Assembly: GCA_021399435.1 (NCBI GenBank)
Contig: JAJTUP010000098.1
Span: 124,001-188,000, forward strand
DNA length: 64,000 bases
Source: Diaporthe sp. PMI_573
Lineage: Eukaryota > Ascomycota > Sordariomycetes > Diaporthales > Diaporthaceae
Reading direction: 5' to 3'
Part shown: positions 23,285 to 33,881 of the stretch, piece after piece
Numbering within the stretch: the first letter of the stretch is position 1
Layout of the letters: every line of letters begins with the position of its first letter
Notes under the pieces: generated by a model
Databases searched by the model: none
The model's input: only the letters and a program-made list of their open reading frames with translations
What the model was told of the DNA's origin: nothing
Made by a program: the position numbers and the translations under genes

Positions 23285-23711
23285 CAGCCATAGTTGGAAC
23301 TCCTCCTCCCAGACTAATGTCTTTTGCTTCCCTGATTGTCTGTCCTCGCACCTCCGCCGGCCCGTCAAGAAACGATTCTGTTGATGAGATATGGCCCATC
23401 TGGATCCAATTCCGCAACGTCTGTACGATCGATATCGTATTTGCCTCGGATCGGTTCCTCAGAGGACTGAGCATCTGACCACAGGCTGAAAAGAGCCTCT
23501 CCACGTCAGCGCTCATAGGCACCACAGCGTATATATCAAGGGCCATTTGAGCTAGCCGGGGGTAAGTTGCCCGCTTCCTGTGCCAATACGCCAATGCGTC
23601 CATCACCTCGTGGTCCCCAAACTCACGAGATCGCTGCCATTCAGTCGATCCTGAAGAAGGCAAAGACATGATCTCAGCAGATTGTTTGTTGGTTTGGTCG
23701 TCTTGTGTCAT
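23285..23711 (-). pseudogene. hAT dimerisation-domain fragment
   Basis: The minus-strand frame contains DALAYWHRKRATYPRLAQMA, then VPMSADVERLFSACGQMLSP and SIVQTLRNWI, the C-terminal hAT dimerisation domain. The catalytic part that should lie at higher coordinates is missing. Its tail is cut by the neighbouring hAT end at 23277. GGATGG-type direct and inverted motifs at 23840-23885 may be subterminal repeats of the same element. Confidence 0.65.
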
Positions 23712-24173
23712 CTCGACCTGAATTTTCGAGCGCGTCGCGACGCGTTTATTATTATTATATCTGCTGAAAAGACCTGGTAACCAATAGATTGCAGGCTGGC
23801 GCTATCTTAAGTCCGAAAACGAGGCAATCTCCGATATTGTCCATCCATCCATTCCATCGAGAGTTCTGGTGGATGGATGGATTACTTAATCGGGTGCCTG
23901 ATGGAGTGGATGGAAATAGCGTTTGAGTCCATCTTAAATCCGAGTTGTTGGTGTGAAGTTATTGCGTGGTGGCTGAACGCACTGAGTTGTGACCAGCTAG
24001 GTATCCATCAGCTGGGAAAGAAATTATAACGATAGAAAGGGAGTCTCAGAGGGAGAAAGGTATGATGTAACACTGCGAATTTATAGTTGCATTCTCGGCT
24101 CCTCTTGCATTGCGCATCACAACTCAAAGCGAAGAGCGAGCGTCTATCCGCGCAGCGATCCACCCACCAGGTA

Positions 24174-24225
24174 ACGTCCCCGGCCCACTTTCGGCCCCCC
24201 CCTGATTCGCCCCCCCCCCCCGATT
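24174..24225. repeat. Pogo-type terminal repeat relic
   Basis: TA followed by ACGTCCCCGGCCCACTTTCG and two C-runs around TGATTCGCC. This closely resembles the terminal repeat of the intact pogo element at 61883, but no transposase follows, so it is a leftover end. Confidence 0.55.
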
Positions 24226-25380
24226 TTGGTGCAGGCGCACCTATTAAGACTCCTGTCAGATTATCACCCTTTTAGGTATATGGGACGTGTAATTATGGTC
24301 CAATTGATGGGGTGGTCACTGTGTGTATTGTGATGATGTCTTGTCTTGGTTCTCTAGTGCGACCCAGCGCCTCCATTACCCATGGCGTTGCAAGACCAAC
24401 AGTCGAGATTTCCGGCGACGAAGGTAACGAAACAGGGTGCGAGGGGAGGCAAGTCGGCGTGATACGTCAAAGGGACGTCAACGCAGCCGGCAGTCGAGTA
24501 ACTAGCCCAGAACTCGTACCTACAAGCATATATCAAGTCAGGGCAGGACCGCCAACCAAGAGGGCAGGACCGCCGATCCTTCTCGACAACAGTCGGCATT
24601 CATAACAATACCTGCCCTACCAAGCAGCACCTATCCAGCCCTCGGACGGATTTTTCCATCTCTAGCGTCCCTCCCCAGACCACTATTGGGAATCTGAAGA
24701 CAACGACGATAGCGACCAGGCTGCGGCTATGGCCAAGGCGGACCCTACGGTCAAGGAGATATCTCAGGCAGAAGATGTCCGTCGGCTGGTAGAGCACAGC
24801 AGGACCAGCCGTCCTAACCCACCATCCCGTACTTCTCCGGCCAACGCTTCGGCATACCAGCCAACACGCCACCCGCCAGACAACACGGCCGCGCAGTGCC
24901 CGAGCATCTCGTCCAGACAGCAAGCATACCGACCTTGACCAGACTCGGCTACCCATATCGCAACCCAGCCGGAAATCGAATCAGGTGGCACGGGCTCGCC
25001 CGCAACCCTCTCAACGGGTAACACGGCAGAGTCGGTATCATAAGGTCTTCTATAAGCTGGATCGTCGCGGCAAGGCACGTTTCACAATACCAGGCTACGA
25101 TGAAGAGGAGATATATAAGGCGACAAGACAGGAGCGGGACGCCTCGAGCCCAGTGCAGGGGAAAGCAACTTGAATTCACGATGGGCAGAGAGTAGCGGTG
25201 GCTGTGTGGAGCTTCCATTGCTGTGGTGCATCCGTCGGATTGGACATACCCGTTAACCTGGCAGGGCCGGGGGCAGCGGGCAGTCCTTGCGCGTCGATGT
25301 ATACTGCCTCATTGGCACTCCCGATAGCATGGCTCCTCCCAGGCAGTCCGAAATTCTTCCAGTTATGGTCGTTAATCATT
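24226..25380. other. Left flank of the gypsy element, no recognised gene
   Basis: Several short frames (24312-24605, 24729-24938, 24985-25173) are rich in Arg, Ser, Pro and Gln and may be pieces of one decayed gene; 24985-25173 contains YHKVFYKLDRRGKARFTIPG. I cannot assign a family. The expected 5' LTR is not here. Confidence 0.35.
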
Positions 25381-25526
25381 GCTGGCCGTTACACTATTCT
25401 AAGCTTCAAACTTATCGCTGTCTAGCGATCAATAAATAAGGCACCTCTCCAATCAAACCTTACGCCGAGTACAGGCGGCAGGAAAGAATCGCACGAATCG
25501 AACCGAGATCGAGGACGCATCGACTG

Positions 25527-26852
25527 ATGCCTATTAAGAAGACATACCCGCCAGCAAGTCGCAGATCACACCGTCTCGCGCCCGAAGAGACACCTGTGTT
25601 AGAAGCCGAGAACGCAGAGAGTGAGACCTCGCAGAGAATCAAAGAAGAGCAAGACCTAGAGGGAGAAGGCCTTGCAGAGCCAAACACCGCGACTGGCCGA
25701 GAAGAGAGGTCGACCGAGAACGAAGGAAGCATGTCGAACGCCGAGAGCGCTGCGGCCACCCAGGCGGACAGGATACAGCAGCTTGAAGCCACGATCGCCC
25801 GCTTGGAAGCAATGATTCAAGGCAACCGACAGGCCACACCAGACGCTCCCCGGCCTGTAACGGAGGACTTTGAAGACCGTAGTCGACGGGAAGTAACCCC
25901 TGCCGAGAGTGCCTTCGGGGGCACTGCTTTCAACCCGACCGGCCAGGCAGCGCTCCCTGCCTTTAAGCGATTCGGGACCATCGATAATGACAGAAACCCG
26001 AATTACAGCGATAAGGCCAAATCGCGCGGGAAGGAACCGCAAATTTTTGAAGGTGATGAGAAGGTCTTTGACCGCTGGGTTCGCAGCCTCGCCGCCAAGT
26101 TTGAAGAAGATGAAGCTACATTTCGAAGCGAGAAGAGCCGGATCAACTATATAATGGAGTTAGTTAAGGGCGGACCAGCCGAGACACTAGAGCCGAGATA
26201 CCTCTCTACAGAAAACCCGTTCTCTGGTGTCGCTGAGATGATTCAAGTCCTGGAAGCTGTTTATCATGACCGTAACCAGTCCTCAGCTGCTCGCCTCGAG
26301 TTAAGCACGATGATGTTCAACCCAAATGGAGACTCCAACATCCATCGGTTCATCAGCAAGATCAATAGTCTGGCACAGAAGGCCCATATTGCAAGCACGG
26401 ATATGAAGCAGACCTTGTGGGAGCATATCCCAAAGTATCTTGACCATAGCCTCTTGGACCTCTGCCAGGACCCTAGTATCAGCTATGAGTCCTTTTGTAC
26501 TCGTGTGTCTAATCGAGCGTACAGCCTTCAGGTCAGTCGTGGGGAGCGTCAAGCTAGTCAGAAGGACTACGGCCGCTGGGGCAACCAGAAGCCGGGCAAA
26601 GCATCCATCGCCGGCCGCAAACAGACCCAGCCGATAAAGCTCACGACATCAGCAGCTGCCGGGCGTGGCCTGACTGAGGACGAGAAGAAAGCTCACTGGG
26701 ATGCCGGCACTTGCTTCAACTGCGGAAAGACAGGCCACATATCTAGAGACTGCCCGGACAAGACCAAAATCAGCGCCGTAGGGGCCAAGAACTACGTCGA
26801 CAAAGATGTCAGAGTCGAGATCCCTTCTGCAGAAGAGACGGGAAACGAGTGA
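25527..26852 (+). CDS. Gypsy Gag protein with zinc knuckle
   Basis: The 441-residue protein has a charged N-terminus, a short coiled-coil (QADRIQQLEATIARLEAMIQ, about residues 70-95) and a capsid-like region. It ends with a CCHC zinc knuckle (CFNCGKTGHISRDC, about 396-409) that would bind the element's RNA. The stop TGA at 26850-26852 overlaps the open pol frame, which lies in the -1 frame. Confidence 0.9.
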   Translation: MPIKKTYPPASRRSHRLAPEETPVLEAENAESETSQRIKEEQDLEGEGLAEPNTATGREERSTENEGSMSNAESAAATQADRIQQLEATIARLEAMIQGNRQATPDAPRPVTEDFEDRSRREVTPAESAFGGTAFNPTGQAALPAFKRFGTIDNDRNPNYSDKAKSRGKEPQIFEGDEKVFDRWVRSLAAKFEEDEATFRSEKSRINYIMELVKGGPAETLEPRYLSTENPFSGVAEMIQVLEAVYHDRNQSSAARLELSTMMFNPNGDSNIHRFISKINSLAQKAHIASTDMKQTLWEHIPKYLDHSLLDLCQDPSISYESFCTRVSNRAYSLQVSRGERQASQKDYGRWGNQKPGKASIAGRKQTQPIKLTTSAAAGRGLTEDEKKAHWDAGTCFNCGKTGHISRDCPDKTKISAVGAKNYVDKDVRVEIPSAEETGNE

Positions 26853-29800
26853 GACCATCGAAAGTCTCCCCGATGGTCTCCATGTTCACATTAGCTAGAG
26901 TTGGCAATAAGGGATCTTCGTCGTTCACTACCAAGGTCCAGATCCAGGTTGATGGCATCGGATTCCCAACAACAGCTTTATGTGACACAGGAGCAGACGC
27001 CAGACTGCTGGTCAGCCCAGCAGTGGCAGCACGGGCACAAAAGAGTTTACGCGCACACGTCTTTAGACTCGAAGAACCTGTCCAACTCCAGGACTTCCGG
27101 CGCCGACCAGCTGGAAAGATCACGATGAAAATGATCGCCTCTTTGGAGATCGATGGGCGTCGCTTCCCAAATGAGACTTTTTGGGTTACTGAGACGGGCT
27201 GCGACATCTTTATCGGACAATACTGGTTAGCTGAGAAGAACGTACTGATGTGGCCCCGAGAGCGTCAACTCATATGGCCGGATGACATCCCAGCGGTAGC
27301 GAAGTTCGCACCAGCTATCGAATTATCGCCCCCTTGTAGACGAAGCGGTGATGTCGAACAAAAGAACCAAGAAGACTCAGACCGCCGAGACCAAATTGTT
27401 GACCGGCAACACAAGCAGTATCAGATCCTCCGTCGTGCAGGGAAGAGACCCGAGAACGCGACGACGACCAATGACGTGATAGCGGAAATCACTGCCCAGC
27501 TAGATTCAGATCCTCGACGAGAGCGGTGGGCGAGGAGGGCGATGCCCACAGAACCAATACCCTTTGAGACGGGAGAATGTTCAAGACCTACGGTGAGCCT
27601 CTCAGCATTACAGGCATGGAGGACGAATAAAGGAGAACCTATCCTATTCCCGGAAGACGAGGATCCAGAGCATATCAGGCTGGTACGAGAAAAGATACCG
27701 AAGCAGCTGGCCCACCTGGAAGGTTTCTTTTCCAAAAGGGCTGCCAATACCCTGCCACCTCATAGACCAGGGCACGATGTGGTTCTCGAGATGGACAGAC
27801 CGACAAAGGGGAGCCCGCCTAGGTATAGGACGCCGATACAACACCTACCCCTGGAGAAGCAGACCATCGACAAGCTCCTCGAGATGGGCTTCATCGAGCC
27901 TTGTATGCAAGAGGATGCTGCCCCAGTTCTCTTCGTACCGAAACCACACTCGGCAGACAGGCGTTTCTGCATTGACTACCGCTGGAGGAATCGATTCCTC
28001 AAGGATATGAAAGTACCAGCACCAGACCTGAGCGGTACGTTGTTTAACTGCCGCGACGCCGAACGCTTCACGATCCTAGATGTCATTCAGGCTTTTCACC
28101 GTATGAGACTGGCGGTTGGCAGTGAGTACCTAACCGCGTTCCGAACCAGACAAGGCACGTTCCAGTGGAAGGTACTCCCGTTTGGACTAAAGGTCGGGCC
28201 CGCCTGGTGGCAACGCTTCATCAATGCCCAGCTGAACGAACTGCTGGACTTGTTCGCCAGTGCCTATGCCGACGATGTCCTGATCTATTCGGGCCCTGAG
28301 GAGGAACACTGGGACCAGGTGGAAGAGGTAATCCACCGCCTCCATCGTGCCGACCTGCAAGGGGATATTAACAAGTCGCGCTTTAACGTCCAGAGGGCTG
28401 TCTACCTCGGCGTGATGATGGAAGCAGGGGTGGGGATCAGCATCGACCCGGCGAAGATCAAGGCGATCCAAAGTTGGAAGTGGGAGGACCTGACCAACAG
28501 AACCGCTATCCGCTCGTTCCTGGGTCTTTGCAATTTTATCCGCATGTTCTGCTACCATGCTAGTGACATCGCAGAACCTCTGAATCGCTTGCTGAAGAAA
28601 GACGCTCCTTTCGTCCTGGGTACCGAGCAGCAGCACGCCTTTGAGGACTTGAAGAGGTTAGCCTGTGAAGCCCCGGTGATGGCATTTTTCAGGCCTGACC
28701 GCCCCACAAAGGTCGAGACCGACGCATCCAGAAACGCCACAGGAGGTGTGATCTGGCAACAACAAGAGGGTGGCGTCTGGAAACCAGTTGGTTACTTTTC
28801 CAAGACCATGACACCGGCAGAACGAGCCTACCCCATCCAAGATCGAGAGCTCCTCGCAGTGGTACAGACATTGGAACACTACTACCCAGAGCTCCTCGGG
28901 ATGCAGTTCTTCGTCGTCACTGACCACCAGGCCCTTGTGTACTTTGCTAGCAAACGGATGCTATCAACGAGACAGATCCGCTGGGCTGACTTCCTCTCCA
29001 ACTTCGATATCACCTTTCAGTATCCCCCAGGCAAAGAAAACGTGGCGGCTGACGCCCTGTCCCGCAAGACAGCCGACCTGCCTACGGTGAAGGCAAGAGA
29101 ACGGGAAGAACGGACGACAACGCTGGTCCCGCCGGAGAAGCTTGACTTCCCTATCGCCGCAGTCGCAGAAGGGACCCCGGAAGCCCCAAAGGGAGCAGAT
29201 CTAGTGGACCTTATTCGTGCGGAAAATCATCAACAAGCACTAGGTCTAAAGGATGGCCGCCTATGGGTGCCGGAAAAGACGAGTGATGGGCACATTTTCT
29301 TACGTACCGCCTTAGTCCGCGAGGCACACGTGCCGCAGATCTTCGCGCACCAGGGACAGAACAAGACTATTAAGGCTTTGGAACGAGAGTACTACTGGCC
29401 AGAAATGAAAAAGACGATCCGCCAGTACGTGAGGAACTGTTACGAATGCCATCGGAACAAAGCTACACACGACAAAACACCAGGCCTTCTCCACCCATTG
29501 CCTATCCCTCAGACTGTATGGGAGCACGTTGTGGTTGACGGAAAGGATATGCCGAAGGACCGGTACGGATATGACTATGTGTGGGTTTTTATCGACAAAT
29601 TCAGCCGCATCATTGCAACCCTGCCCGGAAAGAAGTCTGATACCGCAGAGGATGTTGCTGCTCGTTACTATCGTTATCTGTACCGGATCTTGGGCGCGCC
29701 GGCAGTCTGGATAACCGATAACGCGGGACCCTTTGTGTCCAGGTTCCTCGCCAAATTGAACGAACTTACGGGCACGAAGCATCGACATGGTAGTGCTTAC

Positions 29801-30733
29801 CACCCACAGACCCAAGGCGCCGTGGAGTTCACAAACCAGGAGCTCGACCAGCGACTACGGTTCTACGTGAACAAGTATCAGAACGACTGGAGCACACACC
29901 TGCCGGCACTAGACTTTGCTCATAATTCCTCGTGGCACTCGTCAATCAACATGGCACCGTTAAAGGTCGCCCTCGGTAAAGATGTCCGGAATCCCCTGTC
30001 CCTTGACCTTAGAACGGCAACAGCGTCGTCCAGACCAGAAGAACGCGCCCTGGAAATCCTGAGAGAAACCAAGACCGTACAGGACTCAGCTCGAACAGCA
30101 GCTCAGACAGCTCAAAACCGACAACAAACACAGGCGAATCAGAAACGACGCCCAGCAGACTTCTCTGTTGAAGACATGGTGTTCCTAAAGAAGAAGGGGT
30201 TTTCTACAACCGCCCCAACAACGCGTCTAGAATCCCAGCGGGTAGGCCCATTCAAGATCAAACAAGAACGGGGGTACAGTTATGTTCTTGACTTGCCCCC
30301 GTCGTACTCAATGACAAACCTGTTCCATGCCGACCGGTTGAGAAAGGCCCCGGATGACCCGCTACCGCAACAACACCAAACCCCACCGCCACCAGAGGAC
30401 ATTAACGGTGAGCCAGAGTATGAAGTCGACCACATAGAACGTTCACGGCTGCTTGGAAAGACAAAGACGTTACAATATCAAGCCGCCTGGCGCGGCTGCG
30501 ATCCGGATGATACTTGGTACCCAGCGAGAAACTTCAAGAATGCCCCCATTGCCTTGGAAAGCTTTCATCAACTCCACCCGGATGCCCCAGGACCGCCTAA
30601 ACGACTACAGGAATGGATCAGAGCCGCTGCCAATGACGAAGCCGATCCTGATCATGACGAAGACAACGTAGCAGCGCACGGAGAGCTGGGGTCCAAGACC
30701 AAGACCAAGACCAAGATCAAGCGTCACCTTTAA
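26849..30733 (+). CDS. Gypsy Pol polyprotein (PR-RT-RH-INT-chromodomain)
   Basis: The frame gives 1294 codons without interruption. Protease has CDTGAD at about residue 46. RT has the YADD box (SAYADDVLIYS, about 471) and FDLK-type neighbours such as VLPFGLKVGP. RNase H contains ETDASRNATGG and TDHQALVYF. Integrase has HQ..CYECH zinc residues (about 830-868) and catalytic VVDGKD, DNAGPF and EFTNQEL. A chromodomain-like end (EYEVDHIERSRLLG..WYPARNF, about 1190-1235) would direct integration to marked chromatin. The first codon at 26849 is GTG and the first ATG is 26873. Because the frame overlaps the gag stop, -1 frameshifting or re-initiation is likely. Confidence 0.9.
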   Translation: MRPSKVSPMVSMFTLARVGNKGSSSFTTKVQIQVDGIGFPTTALCDTGADARLLVSPAVAARAQKSLRAHVFRLEEPVQLQDFRRRPAGKITMKMIASLEIDGRRFPNETFWVTETGCDIFIGQYWLAEKNVLMWPRERQLIWPDDIPAVAKFAPAIELSPPCRRSGDVEQKNQEDSDRRDQIVDRQHKQYQILRRAGKRPENATTTNDVIAEITAQLDSDPRRERWARRAMPTEPIPFETGECSRPTVSLSALQAWRTNKGEPILFPEDEDPEHIRLVREKIPKQLAHLEGFFSKRAANTLPPHRPGHDVVLEMDRPTKGSPPRYRTPIQHLPLEKQTIDKLLEMGFIEPCMQEDAAPVLFVPKPHSADRRFCIDYRWRNRFLKDMKVPAPDLSGTLFNCRDAERFTILDVIQAFHRMRLAVGSEYLTAFRTRQGTFQWKVLPFGLKVGPAWWQRFINAQLNELLDLFASAYADDVLIYSGPEEEHWDQVEEVIHRLHRADLQGDINKSRFNVQRAVYLGVMMEAGVGISIDPAKIKAIQSWKWEDLTNRTAIRSFLGLCNFIRMFCYHASDIAEPLNRLLKKDAPFVLGTEQQHAFEDLKRLACEAPVMAFFRPDRPTKVETDASRNATGGVIWQQQEGGVWKPVGYFSKTMTPAERAYPIQDRELLAVVQTLEHYYPELLGMQFFVVTDHQALVYFASKRMLSTRQIRWADFLSNFDITFQYPPGKENVAADALSRKTADLPTVKAREREERTTTLVPPEKLDFPIAAVAEGTPEAPKGADLVDLIRAENHQQALGLKDGRLWVPEKTSDGHIFLRTALVREAHVPQIFAHQGQNKTIKALEREYYWPEMKKTIRQYVRNCYECHRNKATHDKTPGLLHPLPIPQTVWEHVVVDGKDMPKDRYGYDYVWVFIDKFSRIIATLPGKKSDTAEDVAARYYRYLYRILGAPAVWITDNAGPFVSRFLAKLNELTGTKHRHGSAYHPQTQGAVEFTNQELDQRLRFYVNKYQNDWSTHLPALDFAHNSSWHSSINMAPLKVALGKDVRNPLSLDLRTATASSRPEERALEILRETKTVQDSARTAAQTAQNRQQTQANQKRRPADFSVEDMVFLKKKGFSTTAPTTRLESQRVGPFKIKQERGYSYVLDLPPSYSMTNLFHADRLRKAPDDPLPQQHQTPPPPEDINGEPEYEVDHIERSRLLGKTKTLQYQAAWRGCDPDDTWYPARNFKNAPIALESFHQLHPDAPGPPKRLQEWIRAAANDEADPDHDEDNVAAHGELGSKTKTKTKIKRHL

Positions 30734-30775
30734 AAGCCCGCACGCCTCTGCCGTCCGCGCTTTGGAGGGGGGTAG

Positions 30776-30986
30776 TGTGGCGGTTGTCACCACTAGACGG
30801 GCTGACACCACCACAAGGTGCTGGCAGGGGCTGGTCCCTGCCACAGGCACGGACCACGGTTATTAAACTTCTCCACGCGTCGCACATCGCGAGTTTCTTT
30901 CCTTCCTTCTTCTCTCCTTAAGCTTAGAAGCTTCGTACGTAGTGCCAATACAACAGCTTCCATGCTGGATATTACTGGCCGTTACA
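30776..30986 (+). repeat. 3' LTR of the gypsy element
   Basis: A 211-bp unit that begins TGTGGCGGTTGTCACC right after the G-rich tract and ends ACTGGCCGTTACA. Short imperfect inverted ends (TGTGGCGG / CCGTTACA) fit an LTR. Confidence 0.7.
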
Positions 30987-31889
30987 CACTCGACTCTTCC
31001 GGAAGCCACTCCAGGCTTTCTCCGGGAACACGTAGTAACAGTTTGCAAGGGCGTGGGGCCGATCGCATGCCGCGCACATATCAGTCGAGCCTTCAGCTCT
31101 AGACCGGCTGCGCTTTTGGCCCGCGTTGCTTCCACGTGATTCTTTCAAGCCCTTTCTGCGTGGTTTCTTCTCATCAACAGATTGAGCGTCCTCATCACTG
31201 TCATGACCCTTCAGGCCATCACAGGTAGTAAACTTCTGCTCAGACCTATACCTCTAAGTACTTGCAAAATACATTACATGTAACTACACAACTTGAATAA
31301 TATAGCAATTATCATACTATACGCTACCAAACTGCATGATTAACAAAAGTACTGTTTTTAGTTTGTAGGTACAACTAACAGAAAACAACGATATAAATTC
31401 GAATCGTACATACCATGAAAGAACATAGGCTCATTCATTTAGCAACACCTTTTTCACTATTTCTTACGTGGTGGAAGACGATTCTAAGAGAGATGGGAAG
31501 GAGACAGAGGGAAATCCTGGGTGGAATAGTGATGTTGTACTTTTCGTACTATGCCATTGTACGTACGTATGGTACGCAAGAAAGCATAAACTATGATATG
31601 AGGAATTAAGTGTGAGGAGACTGAAGTCTCGAGACCCATCTCTTTATACGTCTCTTCTCTCGGCAAGTTGGCTGGCCACTGCTTCTGGAGGCCTCTCGTA
31701 TAACCGGCACTCAAAATGAAGCCTGCCACAGCCGGCCTGTCCTGGGCTGTGTATCGACAAACCCCATGCTGCAGCACCAACACCGACAATGACTGCCTAA
31801 ATTTTGCTAAGTAGGTCGGTGGGACCAATCACCTACGTTTCTATATTTAGGCATCCAGGGTTTATCCCCAGCTATATAAAGAAGCTTGC
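30987..31889. other. Gene-poor stretch right of the gypsy element
   Basis: Frames at 31415-31609 (plus) and 31484-31828 (minus) lack recognisable motifs. AT-rich DNA at 31255-31400 resembles intergenic spacer. Confidence 0.35.
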
Positions 31890-32813
31890 TTGTCGTCTTT
31901 AAACTGTTTCCAACCTACTTCATTCCTGACAATCCTCCCACTAACAATCAAAGTTTCAACTTGTGCAGGTTATAAATTATTTTCACTCCCTACACCTCCT
32001 GCAATGCGTCGCGACATTATGATACAGTTTCCACTCGGGCTCAGCCTCGTTGCTCTCGCTTTTCTTGGCTGCTGTTATGTCAACTGCGTCAAACCGGACT
32101 TCACACACATATTGCAAGACCTGACAAGAGCCATCCACAATCAAGCGACTGATGATGCGCTGGGCCGTACTTTGATGTCGCTTCCGAAACTCATCCTGTT
32201 CAGAACGAAGATCACCTTCGTATGGACCAATCTATCCGCCATTTTCGGAACTTTGATGGCACTCAAAGCAGATTCCTTGACGACATATACACTCATTCAG
32301 AAAATAGGTGGCTTCGTCACAGTTGCAACCAGATGGTCCCTTGCCGACCACGACCATGAATGTCAGACCTCTTCCGGACGATTCAACGCCGGAAACGAGA
32401 ACATCTTCTCCAACATCTTTTGCTGGACCGCTCACCTCAGAAGTGCTGTGTTAATAGCGCACGGATTTAGTTCAATCATGGACGTCGTCATGGATGCTAT
32501 CGCCGCTGGATTTGACCGCTACAACCCACGACGACACCGGCGGGTCGACGTGAAAACCCTGAACATGTCAAAACCCAATCGTAACCTTGAACAGATGCTG
32601 AGCAGGTGTATATCTAGGACATGTAGGTTGCCTGTCAAATTTGGAGGACCTAAAAACAGGCCGTTCCCTGCTTTGATCGATACTGGAGCTATGATGAATG
32701 CTATTAGTGCGAATGTTTGCGATGAATTCTCACTTGATTACGAGACCGCTTCGATACCGTCTACTGCTTTCAATGGGACTTCCATTAATGTGGGTACAAA
32801 GACTACAAAATGA
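31890..32813 (+). CDS. Hypothetical protein with retropepsin-like motif
   Basis: A 307-codon frame; the internal ATG at 32004 (MRRDIMIQFPLGLSLVALAF) is an alternative start. That start would place a hydrophobic segment, probably a signal anchor, at the N-terminus. Near the C-terminus it reads ALIDTGAMMNAISANVCDEF, a pepsin/retropepsin active-site pattern (DTG, then hydrophobic residues). The frame ends shortly after, too early for a full protease fold, so the gene is either interrupted or spliced onward. It might be a retroelement-derived protease embedded in a host gene. Nothing else in it is familiar. Confidence 0.35.
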   Translation: MSSLNCFQPTSFLTILPLTIKVSTCAGYKLFSLPTPPAMRRDIMIQFPLGLSLVALAFLGCCYVNCVKPDFTHILQDLTRAIHNQATDDALGRTLMSLPKLILFRTKITFVWTNLSAIFGTLMALKADSLTTYTLIQKIGGFVTVATRWSLADHDHECQTSSGRFNAGNENIFSNIFCWTAHLRSAVLIAHGFSSIMDVVMDAIAAGFDRYNPRRHRRVDVKTLNMSKPNRNLEQMLSRCISRTCRLPVKFGGPKNRPFPALIDTGAMMNAISANVCDEFSLDYETASIPSTAFNGTSINVGTKTTK

Positions 32814-33039
32814 AAAGAAATTGAAACCTAGCTGAATAGACTGGGGGTAGTCAGCTGCGAATCTGAGCTCCGTTAGCGATTGCTCTTTTGGTACCTCAAC
32901 ACTACACGTGCGATTTGCCAAGCCACATGAGCTACTTTGACGGAAAGAATTCCGTAAAAATGTGATGCCATGGGATTGAATTATCAAGTTCCGAAATATG
33001 GTGGCGAATGTGATTCCTATGTTTTTCAACTCTTTCTGG

Positions 33040-33551
33040 ATACGGCAGGTCCATGATATCGCGGAACTGCTTCAGATCTGCCTTCCCCGGCTGCTAAAAG
33101 GACCTTAACGCAGTAAATCTGTCCATACAGGGCTGCGACGAGCAAGGGGGTGTAGCCATGAGAGTTTTGAATGTTAATGAGTGTTGAATATCTCATAAGT
33201 GTCTTTTGGTATTGACTCGTCTTCCAAAAGGACACACATCAACCTGGCGCTTTCGGGACCAGGAATACCAGCGAGAACGTGTAGTGCTGTATCCCCAAGC
33301 CTTTTACAACAATGGTCTTGCGGTTGCTGTAGCAGGACTTCAATTATATTGTCGCGTGCTTCAGGAAGGATATCCGGTGTCTGACCGAAGTGCTCACATG
33401 TTACAATTTTTAGTGGCTCGCTGTCTGGTTCGACGGGAAGAAGAGACTGGACAACATGAATCGCTATGCAGTCTGGATAGGCTCGTGAAAGGATCCCGGC
33501 CAGCCTGGCAGCAGCAAGGATTTGTGTGAAAGAGCAAACCTGAGAAGCCAT
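33040..33551 (-). pseudogene. Ankyrin-repeat gene fragment with frameshift
   Basis: On the minus strand, one frame from 33551 encodes LGDTALHVLAGIPGPESARL and MCVLLEDES. The next ankyrin repeat (HGYTPLLVAALYGQIYCVKV then LLAAG) follows in a different frame from about 33190. One or two inserted or lost bases between the frames (near 33180-33190) break the gene. Ankyrin repeats mediate protein binding and are common in fungal STAND-type or membrane proteins; no other domain remains. Confidence 0.6.
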
Positions 33552-33881
33552 TAAAATTGGTGGGGTGAAGGATTGTAGCGCAGGTCGAAAGGGGGTTTCG
33601 ATCTTGACTTTGGCGAGGATAGTGTGATGACTGGAAGGTGAATAGAATAAGGAATGTGTAGGACTGCGGGAATTGGAAAGGGGATGAAGGACCGGGCTAC
33701 CTGAACTGGCATATTCCCTGGGTTAGGGTTAGGCGCTGCCACCGGTCTAGTGGAAGATATTCCTGTCCTCATCCCTCCTGTCCTCACCTCTCCGACCAAG
33801 CCTCTCAATGCACACAATTGCTTTCGTCAATTCTTATCGACCATGCAAAATGTCTTATGAGATATATCACATTCTGACTAG

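Larger units (their letters stand above)
25388..30986 (+). mobile_element. Ty3/gypsy retrotransposon with chromodomain, 5' LTR not recognisable
   Basis: Gag (25527-26852) and pol (26849-30733) are both open. A polypurine tract (GGAGGGGGGTAG, about 30764-30775) leads into a 3' LTR at 30776-30986 (TGTGGCGG..CCGTTACA). On the left only the last about 15 bp of that LTR (CTGGCCGTTACA at 25382-25393) is matched; the preceding 200 bp are unrelated. The order protease, RT, RNase H, integrase, chromodomain defines a chromovirus-type gypsy element. Confidence 0.85.

Noticed and set aside
33718..33735. Interstitial telomere repeat (GGGTTAGGGTTAGG)
   Set aside because: Only two units are present, and single TTAGGG units also occur near 44950 and 56938; this is too short to claim a telomere fusion.
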